Below are positions 12,125 through 24,934 of a stretch of DNA of 64,000 bases, one piece after another. The position numbers were made by a program, and so were the translations under genes. Numbering within the stretch: the first letter of the stretch is position 1; every line of letters begins with the position of its first letter. Below the pieces are notes generated by a model. That model had not been told where the DNA came from and did no database searches. It saw nothing but the letters and a program-made list of their open reading frames with translations. The stretch covers positions 52,356,006 through 52,420,005 of the forward strand of contig NC_082684.1 in the NCBI RefSeq assembly GCF_949987515.2, written 5' to 3'. This stretch comes from Delphinus delphis. Its lineage: Eukaryota > Chordata > Mammalia > Artiodactyla > Delphinidae.

Positions 12125-12250
12125 GAAAAATAAAATGTCATGAAGAACCTAGGGGCAAGACAGGAATAAAGACACAGACCTACTAGAGAATGGACTTGAG
12201 GATATGGGGAGGGGGAAGGGTAAGCTGTGACAAAGTGAGAGAGTGGCATG

Positions 12251-12975
12251 CCTTTTCCAGAATGTCATGTAGTTAGAATCCTACAGTATATAGAGAGATA
12301 GCCCTTACAGATTGGCTTCTTACGCTTAGTAATATGCACTTTAGATTCCTCCATGTCTTCTTGTTTTGATAGTTCATTTCTTATTAATGCTGAACAATAT
12401 TCCATTGTCATAACACTGTTTATATATTTATCTATTTCATGTATTGAAGCACATTTCGATTGCTTCCAAGTTTGGGTAATTATTAATAAAACTGCTATAA
12501 ACAACAACGTATAGGATTTTGTGGGGACATAAGTTTTCAAATCTTTTGAGTAAAAACCAAGGAGCGCAACTGCTAGATCTTATGGTAAGTTCTGTAGAAA
12601 CTGCCAAACTGTCTTCCAAAGTGACTGTACAATTTTGCATTCCTACCAGCAATGAATAAGACTTCCTGTTGCTCCCCATCCTGACCAGCAATTGGTGTTG
12701 TCAGTGATTTACATTTTAGTCATTCTAATAGGTGTGTAGTGGTATCTCATTGTTGTTTTAATTTGCAATACCCTAATGACATGATGTTGAACATTTTTTG
12801 AATTCTTATATGACATCTGTATATCTTCCTTGATGAGGTACCTCTTCAGGTGTTTTGCTCATTTTTTAATAGGGTTGTTTGTTTCCTTGCTCTTGAACTT
12901 TAAAAGTTCTTTGTGATTTTAGATAATAGTCCTTTATTAGATGTGTTCCAGCAAATAATTTCTCTGGCAATTCAT
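12251..12975 (-). mobile_element. Older antisense L1 fragment (L1M type)
   Basis: On the plus strand this reads as the reverse complement of the ORF2 C-terminal region and 3' UTR start: ATTCCATTGTCATAACACTG, AAAACCAAGGAGCGCAACTG, AAACTGCCAAACTGTCTTCC, TTCTAATAGGTGTGTAGTGG and TAATAGTCCTTTATTAGATG. It is much more diverged than the adjoining L1 and belongs to an older mammalian-wide subfamily. Minus-strand frames of 84-91 codons are decayed ORF2 remnants. Confidence 0.85.
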
Positions 12976-13480
12976 TTTGTTTCATGAATTATATTTTCTC
13001 ATGTCTATTTTATTTGTGACCATGATGACTTTTTCATTCTATACTTTCAAAGAGGTCTTTTTTTTACATGAAGAAACACATAAAATATATACTTTTATGA
13101 GAATGTATTATATGTTAATTTTTGACTGTGTTTGCTTTAGTTTTCATGACCTTCTTATATGAAATGTGTTTTTACAATTACAAGTGTTCTAAACTAGGAC
13201 TCTAATATATGATTTAGCAAAAAATAGTATTGTAAGTATCATTTGACTTTCATGGCAGATTTCACATGCATATTTACTGAACATCACTTCAACAAATTTA
13301 GTTAAATTTTTGGGAAAAAACAAAAATTTTACTACTTCAATACTAGAAATACTTAAAAACTGTATTTAAATATGGTAGTATACAGGATAAAAATTACAAA
13401 GGGATGAAATGTGATCAAAAGTGTAAGGGTAATGTGCCATGCAAAATATATCCAACGTTAAAATTTAATGACACCATTGT
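12976..13480. other. Unassigned sequence
   Basis: AT-rich, with no family recognised with confidence. A 61-codon frame is not supported as a gene. Confidence 0.45.
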
Positions 13481-13484
13481 CTCC

Positions 13485-14757
13485 TGGATTTTTTTTTTTA
13501 CTCAACTTTGTCTTAGACCTTTTGCGAATTCCTGCTATTGTCCTCAACCTCTTAAAAATGAAGTGCCCTGGGGTTTAGTCCTAGGTGCTCATCTATTCTC
13601 AAGCTCCACTCACTTTCTTGATGAGCTAATTCATTATCATAATATGAAATGCCATCTATAGGCCAGTGATTACACCCATTTTTTCCAGCTCATACTTCAT
13701 CCCATGCCCTGACCTCATAAATCCAACTGTTTTCAAGATATCTTCAATTGGATATTTAGAAGATAATTCAAATCATCTCATGTTGAACTGAACTCCTGAT
13801 CTTCCTGATCAAACTTTCTCCTCTGTTAACAACCATCATCTCATTTGACAGTATCTTCATTCTTTCAGTTTATAGGCCAAAAAAATGAAGTTCTCCTTAA
13901 TGCCTCTTTTCCTCTCACACCTCATATCCAGTCCATTAGGAAATTCTGCTGGCTCTGACCTAAAAATACTATATGTAGAATGTAACAATGTGTCATCACC
14001 TCTATTGCTACCTATCCTTCTCTGAGCCATTGTCTTTATCCCTACTTGCCTGGATTATTGAAATAGTCTTTCTACAGCTCCTTCTGTTTTGCCCTTCCCT
14101 TCTTACTTTCTTTGAAGCACAACAGCTATAGTGATCTTTTTCAAATGGAAGTCTATTTACCTCCCTCCTTTGCTCAAAACATAGCAATATTTTAACTCAG
14201 TATAAAAGACAATTTCTAATAATGGCCTGTAATGGCCTCAGTTACTCTCTAACCTCATATTATACTACTGTCCTTCGGCCACTCTGCTTTATACAAAAGA
14301 GCATCATTGTTGTCCTTCCTTTTAACATATCAGGAATACTCCAGCCTTGCAGGAATCTGTACTGTTTTCTTCAACTGGATTCTTCTTCACTCAGTCACTT
14401 TTGTGTCTACCTCTCTAAGTTTTTTAAGTCTTAATTCAAATGCTGTATTTCCAATAGGGGTTATCCTGATCACTCTGTTGAAAATTTCAATCTGCTCCCT
14501 CTCCAGCATTCCTAAATGCACTCTACACTAGTCTACTCTTTCATTTGTCTACAGCATTTGTTGATGTGTTTACCTCAGTAATTCCTATTTTGTACTAATC
14601 TTATTTTTTAACATCTGCCTTCTTCCACTGGAATGCACACTCTACAAGAACAGGAATATTTTTGCTTTTTGTTCACTATTCTATCCTAGAGATCTAGCTG
14701 AGTACCTGGATGTATTAGTTGCTTAATAAATATTTGCTGAATTAATTAAATATAGAA
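13485..14757 (+). mobile_element. L2 LINE, 3' part
   Basis: Matches the L2 ORF and 3' end in order: GGTGCTCATCTATTCTCAAG, ATGCCATCTATAGGCCAGTG, TCATATCCAGTCCATTAGGA, CTTGCCTGGATTATTGAAAT, TATAGTGATCTTTTTCAAAT, TCTTCCACTGGAATGCACAC, and the terminal TTAATAAATATTTGCTGAAT. The L2 reverse transcriptase reading frame is fully decayed. It is one of the longer L2 remnants in the window. Confidence 0.85.
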
Positions 14758-15605
14758 AGTTTAAGAGTAATGTATCTTTGGCCCTGGATCAGAATCACAG
14801 ATACAAATGTAAGTTTCCTTAAATTATATTTTATGTTATGTTAATACATCACCACACAACAGCACTGAAATTATTTTAACTGTGTAATGAATTAATTACC
14901 CACCTGTAATGACCCAATTGGTAATCTCTCAATTGAATCAAGACTAGTTCTTTGTATAGCAGAGTCTGTGCTGATTGAATAAAGTAGCAAATATGCATGA
15001 GATAAAAAGATAGTCAAATGGAACCAAGTTAGCTGATAACAAAGGCATTAATCTCTATAGCTGTAAAATTATTACAAATAAAATCTTGTACAAGCAGGAC
15101 AGTAAAATTTCATTGCAGAAATACAAGCACTTTTTCATTCAAACATATGTGTTAATACATTTCTTAAGTCTTCCAAGAAGAATTGTTGAAACAAAGACAG
15201 AAGGAATCATGTCAGGAGTGTGCCATTTTATAAAAAGAGAATAGTAAAGGGTGAGTGCTCATAAATCAGCTCATCTTTCCAAGATGTATCTTATGACTTT
15301 TGTCTCCAGAGCAAAGCTAAAAGTGACTTATTACAAAACTGTACATAAGAGCAAATTTTTAAAAGTTTGCTCTTGTGAAAACCCATTCCAGTATGCTTTC
15401 CTTATTAACAGAACCTTAATATTGCTTATGTATCATCCAGCCATATTCCCCAGGGGATGAATTTTGATTAGCTCAAGCTAATCTGGTAAACCTATTCCCT
15501 TGACAGGGCTAGTAATGTTCATGAAAAACCATTCTGGCCAATTATAAAGGAGAGTAATTCTATTGGAATCTTCTGATAAATTTCTCTCACTCTAAAAGTA
15601 GAATT
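14758..15605. other. Unassigned sequence
   Basis: No family, gene or strong motif recognised. The 69-codon frame at 15251-15460 has no supporting signal. Confidence 0.45.
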
Positions 15606-15609
15606 TATA

Positions 15610-16330
15610 AATTTCAAAAATTTGTATATTAACATAGATAAATAGGTAAATAATTGACATCTTTACAATATTGATTGTTCCAGTATATAAATACAATATA
15701 TCACTCCAATACTCTCCAGAGGATATTTTACAATAATTTATTAAGCATAATGTTTGCTACAGATGTTTGTAGATATTCGTAATCAGGTTAAAAGAGTTTC
15801 TGTTCATAGTTTGCTGTGTTTTCAATCATGAATGGATATTCTGCATTTATTGTGTCTACCATTTGATTTTTCTTATATTCTGTTATTATAATGAATACAA
15901 ACCTTGTATTTCCAAAATAATTATAATGCATTATCAATTTTATACATCAATGTCTTTCATTTGCTAATCATTTGGTTAGATTTTTATATCAAGATTTTTC
16001 AGGGAGACTGGCATACATATTTTGCTATCAAGTTTATTCAAACCGCATCAAATCAATCACAAGGATTTTTTTTTCCCTTTCTGAAAGATTTCTTTGACTT
16101 TGGTATTATGGGTTTTTTTGTTTTTTTGGGGTTTTTTTTTTCACATTTTTGGGATACAGCAGTGAAGATGTGAGGTCTTGGAACTAAGTTTATGGAAAAG
16201 TTTTTAAGCATGGATTCAATTTATATAAGAGGGAGAAGATTTTTTTCAATGAATTTATCAATTTTAGTTAAAATTTAATATTTATTGGCATGATGTTGTC
16301 CATGGTATTATCTTTAGAATCAACAGTGCT
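15610..16330 (-). mobile_element. Old antisense L1 ORF2 fragment
   Basis: Plus-strand text matches old L1 reverse transcriptase in reverse: TAATTGACATCTTTACAATA, GTAATCAGGTTAAAAGAGTT, TTCAATCATGAATGGATATT, and ATTTATTGGCATGATGTTGT. It is highly diverged, with ends approximate. It contains a low-complexity T/G stretch at about 16110-16145. Confidence 0.65.
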
Positions 16331-17790
16331 TTTCTGTGTAATCCTATTACTGGAAATTGGTGTCTTTGTTAGCCTGAGTCCTGGGACAAACAACCACTAA
16401 GACAGGATTCTATGTTGAAATAGAATGACTTATTTATCATATTGATAATATTTAGTATACAGACTTTTAACAGTAATGGACTGACAACTGTCTCATTTGA
16501 ATTTATTTTGAAATCTAAGGCTAATATTCTTAGAGACATCCTCTTTCCTCCTGTGACCAAACAAAACACTTATTTTCCCAGCCACTCATAGTTACCATAC
16601 CCTTGCAGATGCCAGCTCCTGCAGAGAAAATGATACCTCACTCCACAACAAACAGCAGGACTTCCTTCTCAGAATGCAATGTATCATAAACACAAACCCT
16701 CCAAGACGTCATCAAGAAGAAATCTACCAGGACTCTAAGGCATCTATCATGAGTCAGTGACTAATGTGGTAATACTCCCTCCTGTTATTTATATTCTAGT
16801 CTACAGTTCTTTAGAATGGTTTGATATTTCTCATTTTGTATCCAGGTTCTGTATATTCCCCCATCCTAGCTAAATCTTTCTTTGTGTCTTTCAGAATTTC
16901 TGCTGTAAAAAACTTTTTAAATTCTCTTGTTTCTTTACTTCTGAATTTTATTTCCATCTCTGAGCCTGAAATGACAATTGGCTTTCAATAACACCATTTA
17001 CTTTGTGCTTCCTCAAGTGTAAGCAGTGCATTCTTTCACATCTCATATACATCAAGATCTTGATTCCAATGTCATTCCAATTATATTGATGCCTCTTTCC
17101 CTGCTCCACTGAGATTTATGGTTATACAATTACATTCTCCCTTTTATTTCTGTCATTTACATAGTTTCTTGTCACTTTTCCTCACTGTATAAAAACTTCT
17201 GTAACAGACTGAAATTCTCTTCCTCCCCACCACAATTTTTCTGCCATAATCCTAGATGTATTCCAATTTCACACTGATGATCTATCCAATTCAAATCTCT
17301 CATTTCCTTGACCATTTTATCGTCAATGAAATTATCCTTCCTTACAGCTTGGACCCTACCAACAGTCAAAATTTATCACCACAAAATCACTAACTAAAAT
17401 AGCCCATTCTCTGGAAATGGTGTCTTATTCTTCAAATTCTCAAGGCATTGTCTGAACCCTTCAAGGCCTTCTTCTCACTCAAGAAAGAATATTAAGTTCT
17501 AAAGAAATCCATTTCTCTGAGAAATTACACTTACATAGGTTTCAGATATTTACTCTGGGCCTCAGTTCTCATAATCGGATATCCTAGTTTATCTTCAGGC
17601 TTACCTGATTCAAGGACTCAGTAATGTTATCAAAGACCCAGGTTCTTTTCATTCCTTTGGGCCACCATCCTTGGTGTGGCTTCACCCTCAGGCTGGTTGC
17701 AAGATGGTTGATGGCTGCAATTGTTTCAGACATTGTATCCTGCACACAAGGGGGAAAATGGAACATCTTTACCTGCACTCGCTCTAAGGA
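16331..17790. other. Unassigned sequence
   Basis: About 1.46 kb without a recognised repeat. Minus-strand frames of 65-72 codons occur but show no homology I recognise and no supporting signals. Confidence 0.45.
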
Positions 17791-17794
17791 ATTC

Positions 17795-18460
17795 ATCATC
17801 ATTTTTTATTTGGAGTATTGCAATAACCTACTAACTAGTTTCTACCTATGTAATGTTGTCTTCTCCATTCCAATAATTGTACATGGAACAGTAGATGAAG
17901 TTGCAAACATGCAGATATTTCCATCTGACTCACTTGCCTGCAGACTTAAATGATTTCTCATCACAGCTTCCAAATTCTTAAAAGGTCTAAAGATAACTTT
18001 AAAACATGCCTCCTACTAAACATCCTAGTCTCGTCACAAAACAATCTTCCTATTGCTTACTACCTTCACAAGCCTTCCTTGTTTGTTTGTTTACTTGTTT
18101 GCAAACAAACTTCTTTCTATCTCCAGTGCCTTCATACATGCTAGGCTTTATTGCTGAAATATTCTTTTATCCTTCCCCATGGTATTTTTTTTAAACTGGC
18201 AACTTTTTCACATCAGTTTTCAGAAAATTACTCTAGGATAGGTCAAATGTATATACTTCATGCTCTCACTGTACCTTCAGACTTTCCTTTGAGGCACTTA
18301 TCACAACTATAAGTGAATAAGAAGTTGTATAATTCCTATCCTTAAAAATATCTATTTCTCACTGTAAATTCTAAGCTTCTTGAGCACAAATGCCATCTAT
18401 CTTTTTCTGCTGTGTTTTCAGAAAATAGCAATATATGGTACATAGTAAAACACAAATATA
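17795..18460 (+). mobile_element. L2-like LINE fragment
   Basis: GAGTATTGCAATAACCTACT followed by AACTAGTTTCTACCTATG resembles the L2 'tactgcaatagcctcctaactggtctccc' block. The right part resembles the L2 3' end: GAGGCACTTATCACAACTAT, ATTCTAAGCTTCTTGAGCAC and ATATATGGTACATAGTAAAA. The centre is too decayed to place. Confidence 0.55.
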
Positions 18461-20220
18461 CACGTATATGCTGAAAATAGAGGTAAAGGAGTTAAAGATA
18501 ATTTCTACTTTCTATAATACTAAAAAGATAATTTCTATTTTTGCCATATACACTTTATGTTTACCACACTTCTCACACTCTTTCTACTTTTACAGCATAT
18601 AATTTGGCCCTACTTCACATAGAAATGAATGGGCAACAGGCAAGATTATTTGTTTTTATATCTCTTCTTTATTAGTTTCCTCTTTAGGGTTAGAAATCCT
18701 ATTTTTTATAACACCAAGTAAGGATATTGTGTAATTTTCTCCAGCTGCATTTAGCATTCATGTGTAAAAGTTGAAGTGATGAAACTTGAGTCAATCAGGG
18801 AAAAAGTTTTCCTTGATGAAATAATGGCAGTCCAGAGAGTTAAGGAGAATAGGTTATTAGCAAAACAGCCTTTGGATTGACAGTACATGGAGGCTTTTGC
18901 AGATAGGGAAGAAAAACAGTACATCAGTAGAATGTAGGAGATAGTGTACAAATATAACTGGAATGAGGATAAGACTGATAGATATAATGAAATGGCCAGA
19001 GAAAAGAAAAGTTGTAGAAATGGATGTTAAGAATGGAAAAATTCTGGTTGATAACAGTATCTATAATTCTAAAATTGATATGTAGGCCAGAGGGGAGTGC
19101 AGTTAATTGACCAAATGGTTAAAATACATATAAAATTTATTTATAATATGCATAGCATTATATTAAATATAATATATAAATATATAATGAATATATATAA
19201 TTGTGTGTGCATGTACAATGGGCCTAGAATATGAAAAAATTGCCAAGTTTTAAAAATAATACTGGAAATTGACTAATCTGACCACTTGGGGGTATGGAAA
19301 CTTTATTCTATACTTAGGATAATATTATCTTCTATAATTACTAAAGTTTTTATTATATGTAGAAAGAAAAACTCTCTAGAGACTTCTCTTTTACCAGTAT
19401 AAAAGAAGAAAAATGTCTTTGGGGGTTTTAGGGATGTGCAACTGAGGATCCTACATTAATGTTGCAACACTCTTCCTCTACAGTGACATATTTCCCTAGA
19501 AGTCACCAAGAGAGTGAGTTGGTTTCTTTGTGTTGAATAATGCTCCCTTTTACCTAACTGTCATTGAATTGACCCTATTGTGTTGTGATATGAGCTGTCC
19601 CCATAGCAGTAGAGGAAATTGGAAAGATAATTTGTATATCAAGACATCAGTATGAAAAAGTATGAGTTACATTCTGTACTTAAATTAATACTGTGTCATT
19701 GGAAATACCTGCCTCATAATAAACAGATTTCATTTAGCTACCTCGCAGTCATGTACAACAACTGTCTGAAATCCTCCTTTATGGAAGAACTTCTCAACTA
19801 CCATGCCAAAACACCAAAATATTTGTAAATATCAATAGCAGCAGAGTAAGTGGAGGACCCACCTTCCACTGCTAGGTCCTAAAGTGAATGGGTTGTGGAA
19901 AGTGCATCATACAAGGAAGTAGTGACTCAGAATACAGTCAGGGTCCAATTAGACCCCAAAGTGAAGGAAACTTTCAGAAAAGAAATTGAAGACACATGGT
20001 GCCTTTAATGATGACAGACTATGAGCTTCAGAGGCCAGAGTGAGTAGATTTGCCCTGATTGGAAATGAAGTTTAATAGGATTAAATTAGATAATACGTGA
20101 AACTGTTTGTTGATAAGTGTCTCTGTGATAATGAGTGATCTAGGAAACCTGGGCTTCTGATTAAAACAAACGTAAACAGAAATGTAAGAAAACAAAGACA
20201 GCCTTATAGATCTCTAAGGT
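18461..20220. other. Unassigned sequence
   Basis: About 1.76 kb with no recognised family. Positions about 19125-19205 are a near-pure AT patch (ATAAATATATAATGAATATA), likely low complexity. Confidence 0.45.
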
Positions 20221-21854
20221 AAAAGTTTTTTTTGTTTTTTTTCTAAAATCTTTATTGGAGTATAACTGCTTTACAATGTTGTGTTAGTTTCTGCTGTATA
20301 ACAAAGTGAATCAGCTATATGCATACATACATCCCCATACACATTCTCTCTTACATCTCCCTCCCACCATCCCTAACCCAGCCCTCTAGGTAGTCACAGA
20401 ACACCAAGCTGATCTCCCTGTGCTTTGTGGCTGCTACCCACTAGCTGTATTTGGTTCTGTATATATGTCAATGCCACTTTCTCACGTAGCCCCAGCTTAC
20501 CCTTCCCCCTCCCCATGTCCTCAAGTCCATTCTCTACGTCTGCGTCTTTATTCTTGTCCGGCCCCTAGGTTCATCAGAACCATTTTTCTTTTTTTTTATT
20601 TAGATCCCATATATACGTGTTAGCATATGGTTTTTCTATTTCTCTTTCTGACTTACTTCACTCTGTATGACACACTCTAGGTCTATCCGCCTCACTACAA
20701 ATAACCCAATTTTGTTTCTTTTTATGGCTTAGTAATATTCCATTGTATATATGTGCCACGTCTTCTTTATCCATTCATCTGTCATTGGACATTTAGTTTG
20801 TTTCCATGTCCAGGCTATTGTAAATAGTGCTGGAATGAACATTGTGGTTACATGACTCTTTTTGAATTATGGTTTTCTCAGGGTATAGTTCCAGTAGTGG
20901 TAATGCCGGGTCATATGGTAATTCTATTTTTAGATTTTTAAAGAGCCTCCATACTGTCCTCCATAGTAGCTGTATCAATTTACATTCCCACCAACAGTGC
21001 AAAAGGGTTCTCTTTTCTCCAAACCCTCTGCAGCATTTATTGTTTGTAGATTTTTGACGATGGCCATTCTGACTTCTGTCAGGAGATACCTCATTGTAGT
21101 TTTGATTTTCATTTGTCTAATGATTAGAGATACTGAGCATCCTTTCATGTATTTGTTGGCAATCTGTATATTGTCAAATTTGGAGAAATGTCTGTTTAGA
21201 TCTTCTGCTCATTTTTGGATTCAGTCATTTGTTTTTATGATATTGAGCTACATGAGCTGCTTCTATATTTTAGAGATTAATCCTCTGTCAGTTGCTTCAT
21301 TTGCAAATATTTTCTCCCATTCTAGGAGTTGTCTTTTCATCATGATTATGGTTTCTGTTGCTGTGCAAAACCTTTTAAGTTTCATTAGATCCCATTTTTT
21401 TATTTTTGCTTTTATTTCCATTTCTCTGGTGGGGGGATCAAAAGGATCTTGCTGTGATTTATGTTATAGAGTGTTCTTCCTATGTTTTCCTCTAAGTTTG
21501 ATAGTTTCTGGCTTTACATTTAGGTCTTTAATCCATTTTGAGTTTATTTTTGTGTATGGTGTTAGAGAGTGTTCTAATTTCATTCTTTTACATGCAACTG
21601 TCCAGTTTTCCCAGCAGCACTTACTGCAGAGGCTGTCTTTTCTCCATTGTATATTCTTGCCTCCTCTATCAAAGGTAAGGTGAACATATGTGCGTGGGTT
21701 TATCTCTGGGCTTTCTATCCTGTTCCATTGATCTGTATTTCTGTTTTTGTGCTGGAACCATACTGTCTTGATTACTGTAGCTTTGTAGTATATTCTGATG
21801 TCAGGGAGCATGATTCCTTCAGCTCCGTTTTTCTTTCTCAAGATTGCCTAGGCT

Positions 21855-22060
21855 GGGAGCTTCCCTGGTGATGCAGTGGTTGAGAGTCCACTTGCCGATG
21901 CGGAGGACACAGGTTCGTGCCCCGGTCCGGGAAGATTCCACATGCCGCAGGGTGGCTGGGCCCGTGAGCCCTGGCCACTGAGCCTGCGTGTCTGGAGCCT
22001 GTGCTCCACAATGGGAGAGGCCACAACACTGAGAGGCTCACTTACAGCAAAAAAAAAAAA
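21855..22060 (+). mobile_element. CHR-type tRNA-derived SINE
   Basis: Begins GGGAGCTTCCCTGGTGATGC, carries the B-box-like GGTTCGTGCCCCGG, and ends with GAGAGGCTCACTTACAGC plus a run of 13 A. The 15 bp duplication AAGATTGCCTAGGCT flanks it exactly (21840-21854 and 22061-22075). It lies inside L1 ORF2, in opposite orientation to that L1. Confidence 0.93.
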
Positions 22061-23257
22061 AAGATTGCCTAGGCTATTTGGGTTTTTTTGTGTTTCCATA
22101 CAAATTGTGAAATTTTTTGTTCTAGTTCTGTGAAAAATACTATTGGTAGTTTGACAGGGATTGCATTGAATCTGTAGATTGCTTTGGGTAGTAGAGTCAT
22201 TTTCACAATGTTGATTCTTCCAATCCAAGAACATGGTATATCTCTCCATCTGTTTGTATCATCTTTAATTTCTTTCATCAGTGTCTTATAGTTTTCTGCG
22301 TACAGGTCTTTTGCCTCCTTAGGTAGGTGTATTCCTAGGTATTTCATTCTTTTTCTTTCAATGGTGAATGGGATTGTATCTGTAATTTCACTTTCAGATT
22401 CTTCATCATTAGTATATAGGAGTGCATGAGATTTCTGTGCATTAATTGTGTATCCTGCTACATTACCAAATTCATTGATTAGCTCTAGTAGTTTGCTGGT
22501 AGCATCTTTACTATTTTTTATGTATAGTATCATGTCATCTGCAAACAGTGACAGCTTTACTGCTTCTTTTCCAATTTGGATTCCTTTTATTTCCTTTATT
22601 TCTCTGATTGCTGTGGCTAAAACTTCCAAAACTATGTTGAATAATAGTGGTGAGAGTGGGCAACCTTGTCTTGTTCCTGATCTTAGAGGAAATGGATTCA
22701 GTTTTTCACCATTGAGAACAATGTTGGCTGTGGGTTTGTCATATATGGCATTTATTTTGTTGAGGTAAGTTCCCTCTATGCCTACTTTCTGGAGGGTTTT
22801 TATCATAAATCGTTGTTGAATTTTGTCAAAAGCATTTTCTGCATCTATTGAGATTATCAAATGGTTTTTATCTTTCAATTTGTTAATATGGTGTATCACA
22901 TTGATTGATTTGCGTATATTGAAGAATCATTGCATTCTTGGGATAAACCCAACTTGATCATGGTGTATGATCCTTTTAATGTGCTGTTGGATTCTGTTTG
23001 CTAGTATTTTGTTGAGGATTTTTGCATCTATGTTCATCAGAGATATTGGCTTATAGTTTTCTTTTTTTGTGACATCCTTGTCTGGTTTTGGTATCAGGGT
23101 GATGGTGGCCTCGTAGAATAAGTTTTGGAGTGTTCCTCACTCTGCTATATTTTGGAAGAGTTTGAGAAGGATAGATGTTAGCTCTTCTCTAAATGTTTGA
23201 TAGAATTCACCTGTGAAGCCATCTGGTCCTGGGCTTTTGTTTGTTGGAAGATTTTTA

Positions 23258-23484
23258 TTTTTATTTATTTATTTATTATTTATTATTTTTTTTTGGTACG
23301 CGGATCTCTCACTGTTGTGGCCTCTCCCGTTGTGGAGCACAGGCTCTGGATGCACAGGCTCAGCGGCCATGGCTCACGGGTCCAGTTGCTCCGTGGCATG
23401 TGGGATCTTCCTGGACCGGGGCACGAACCTGTGTCCCCTGCATCGGCAGGTGGACTCTCAACCACTGCGCCACCAGGGAAGACG
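23258..23484 (-). mobile_element. CHR-type tRNA-derived SINE
   Basis: Reverse orientation: an AT-rich tail (23258-23295), then CTCACTGTTGTGGCCTCTCC, GGGGCACGAACCTGTGTCCC (B-box in reverse) and the head ACTGCGCCACCAGGGAAG. The flanks TGTTGGAAGATTTTTA (23242-23257 and 23485-23500) are identical 16 bp duplications. It is inserted in the L1 ORF2 in the same orientation as the L1. The tail has become (ATTT)n-like. Confidence 0.93.
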
Positions 23485-24934
23485 TGTTGGAAGATTTTTA
23501 ATCACAGTTTCAATTTCAGTACTTGTGATTGGTCTGCTTATATTTTCTATTTCTGGTTCAGTCTCGGGAGGTTGTGCTTTCCTAAGAACTTGTCCATTTC
23601 TTCCACGTTGTCCACTTTATTGGCATAGTGTTGCTTGTAGTAATCCCTCATGATCCTTTGTATTTCTGCAGTGTCAGTAGTTACTTCTCCTTTTTCACTT
23701 CTAATTCTGTTGATTTGAGTCTTCTCCCTTTTTTTCTTGATGAGTCTGGCTATTTGTTTATCAATTTTGTTTATTTTCTCAAAGAACCAGATTTTAGTTT
23801 TATTGATCTTTATTATTGTTTCCTTCATTCCTTTTTCATTTATTTCTGATCTGATCTTCATGATTTCTTTCCTTCTGCTAACTTTGGTGATTTTTGGTCT
23901 TTTTTTCTCTAGTTGCTTTAAGTGTAAGTTTAGGTTGTTTATTTGAGATTTTTCTTGTTTCTTGAGGTAGGATTGTATTGCTATAAACTTCCCTCTTAGA
24001 ACTGCTTTTGCTGCATCCCATAGGTTTGGGGTCGTCATGTTTTCAATGTTATTTTTTCTATGTACTTTTTATTTCCTTTTTTGATTTCTTCAGTGATTTC
24101 TTCGTTATTTAGTAGTGTATTGTTCAGCCTCCATGTGTTTATATTTCTTAAAGATGTTTTCCTGTAATTGATATCTAGTCTCATAGTGTTGTGGTCAGAA
24201 AAGATACGTGATATGATTTCAATTTTCTTAACTTAACCTAAGCTTGATTTGTGACCCAAGATATGATCTATCCCAGAGAATGTTCCATGAGCACTTGTGA
24301 AGAAAGTGTATTCTGTTGTTTTTGGATGGAATGTCCTATAAATATCTATTAAGTCCATCGTGTTTAATGTGTCATTTAAAGCTTGTGTTTTCTTAATCAT
24401 TTTCAGTTTTGATGATCTGTTCATTGGTGAAAGCAGTGTGTTAAGGTCGCCTACTATGATTGTGTTACTTCTGATTTCCCCTTTCATGGCTGTTATCATT
24501 TGCCTTATGTATTGAGGTTCTCCTATGTTGGGTGCATAAATATTTAAAATGTTATATCTTCTTCTTGGATTGATCCCTTGATCATTGTGTAGTGTCCTTC
24601 TTTGTCTCTTTTAATAGTCTTTGTTTTAAAGACTATTTTGTCTGATATGAGAGTTGCTACTCCAGCTTTCTTTTGATTTCCATTAGCATGGAATATCTTG
24701 TTCCATCTCCTCACTTGAATTCTGTATGTGTCCCTAGATCCGAAGTGGGCCTCTTGTAGGCAGCATATATATGAGTCTTGTTTTTGTTTCCATTCAGTCC
24801 ATCTATGTCTTTTGGTTGGAGCATTTAATCCATTTACCTTTAAGGTAATTATTGATACGTATGTTCCTATTACCATTTTCTTAATTGTTTTGCGTTTGTT
24901 TTTGTAGGTCTTTTTCTTCTGTTGTGTTTCCCAC

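Larger units (their letters stand above)
7150..12250 (+). mobile_element. L1 LINE, 5'-truncated, 3' end missing
   Basis: The element carries the end of an L1 5' UTR (7150-7365), ORF1 and ORF2 in order on the plus strand, then about 125 bp of 3' UTR. Both ends are incomplete. The 5' UTR is about 0.2 kb against about 2 kb in the reverse copy at 20.2-27.8 kb. The 3' UTR stops at GAGAGAGTGGCATG without the last ~350 bp or a poly(A) tail. Both ORFs are broken. It is immediately followed by an older L1 in the opposite orientation. Confidence 0.93.
20600..24876 (-). pseudogene. Broken L1 ORF2 with two SINE insertions
   Basis: The ATG at 24876 starts MVIGTYVSIITLKVNG, and the family-equivalent stop lies near 20600. 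Without the two SINEs the length is about 1271 codons. The endonuclease motifs CLQEAHF, VGDLNT, IDHILGHK remain readable, so the key Glu and the D-x-N pair are kept. The reverse transcriptase core is intact over 22899-22069 (276 codons), with [12 protein letters not shown]. The C-terminal region contains [14 protein letters not shown] near 21002. One SINE sits at 23258-23484, splitting the fingers region, and the other at 21855-22060, after the palm. Stops between the open stretches make it inactive. Confidence 0.92.

Noticed and set aside
20997..21683. 228-codon plus-strand frame with many hydrophobic residues
   Set aside because: It is the antisense shadow of L1 ORF2. T-rich antisense L1 always yields Phe/Leu/Ile/Ser-rich frames.
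23197..23653. Three overlapping frames of 86-146 codons
   Set aside because: They read across a CHR SINE and L1 ORF2 on the non-coding strand. Similar Gly/His/Pro-rich words recur at every CHR copy.
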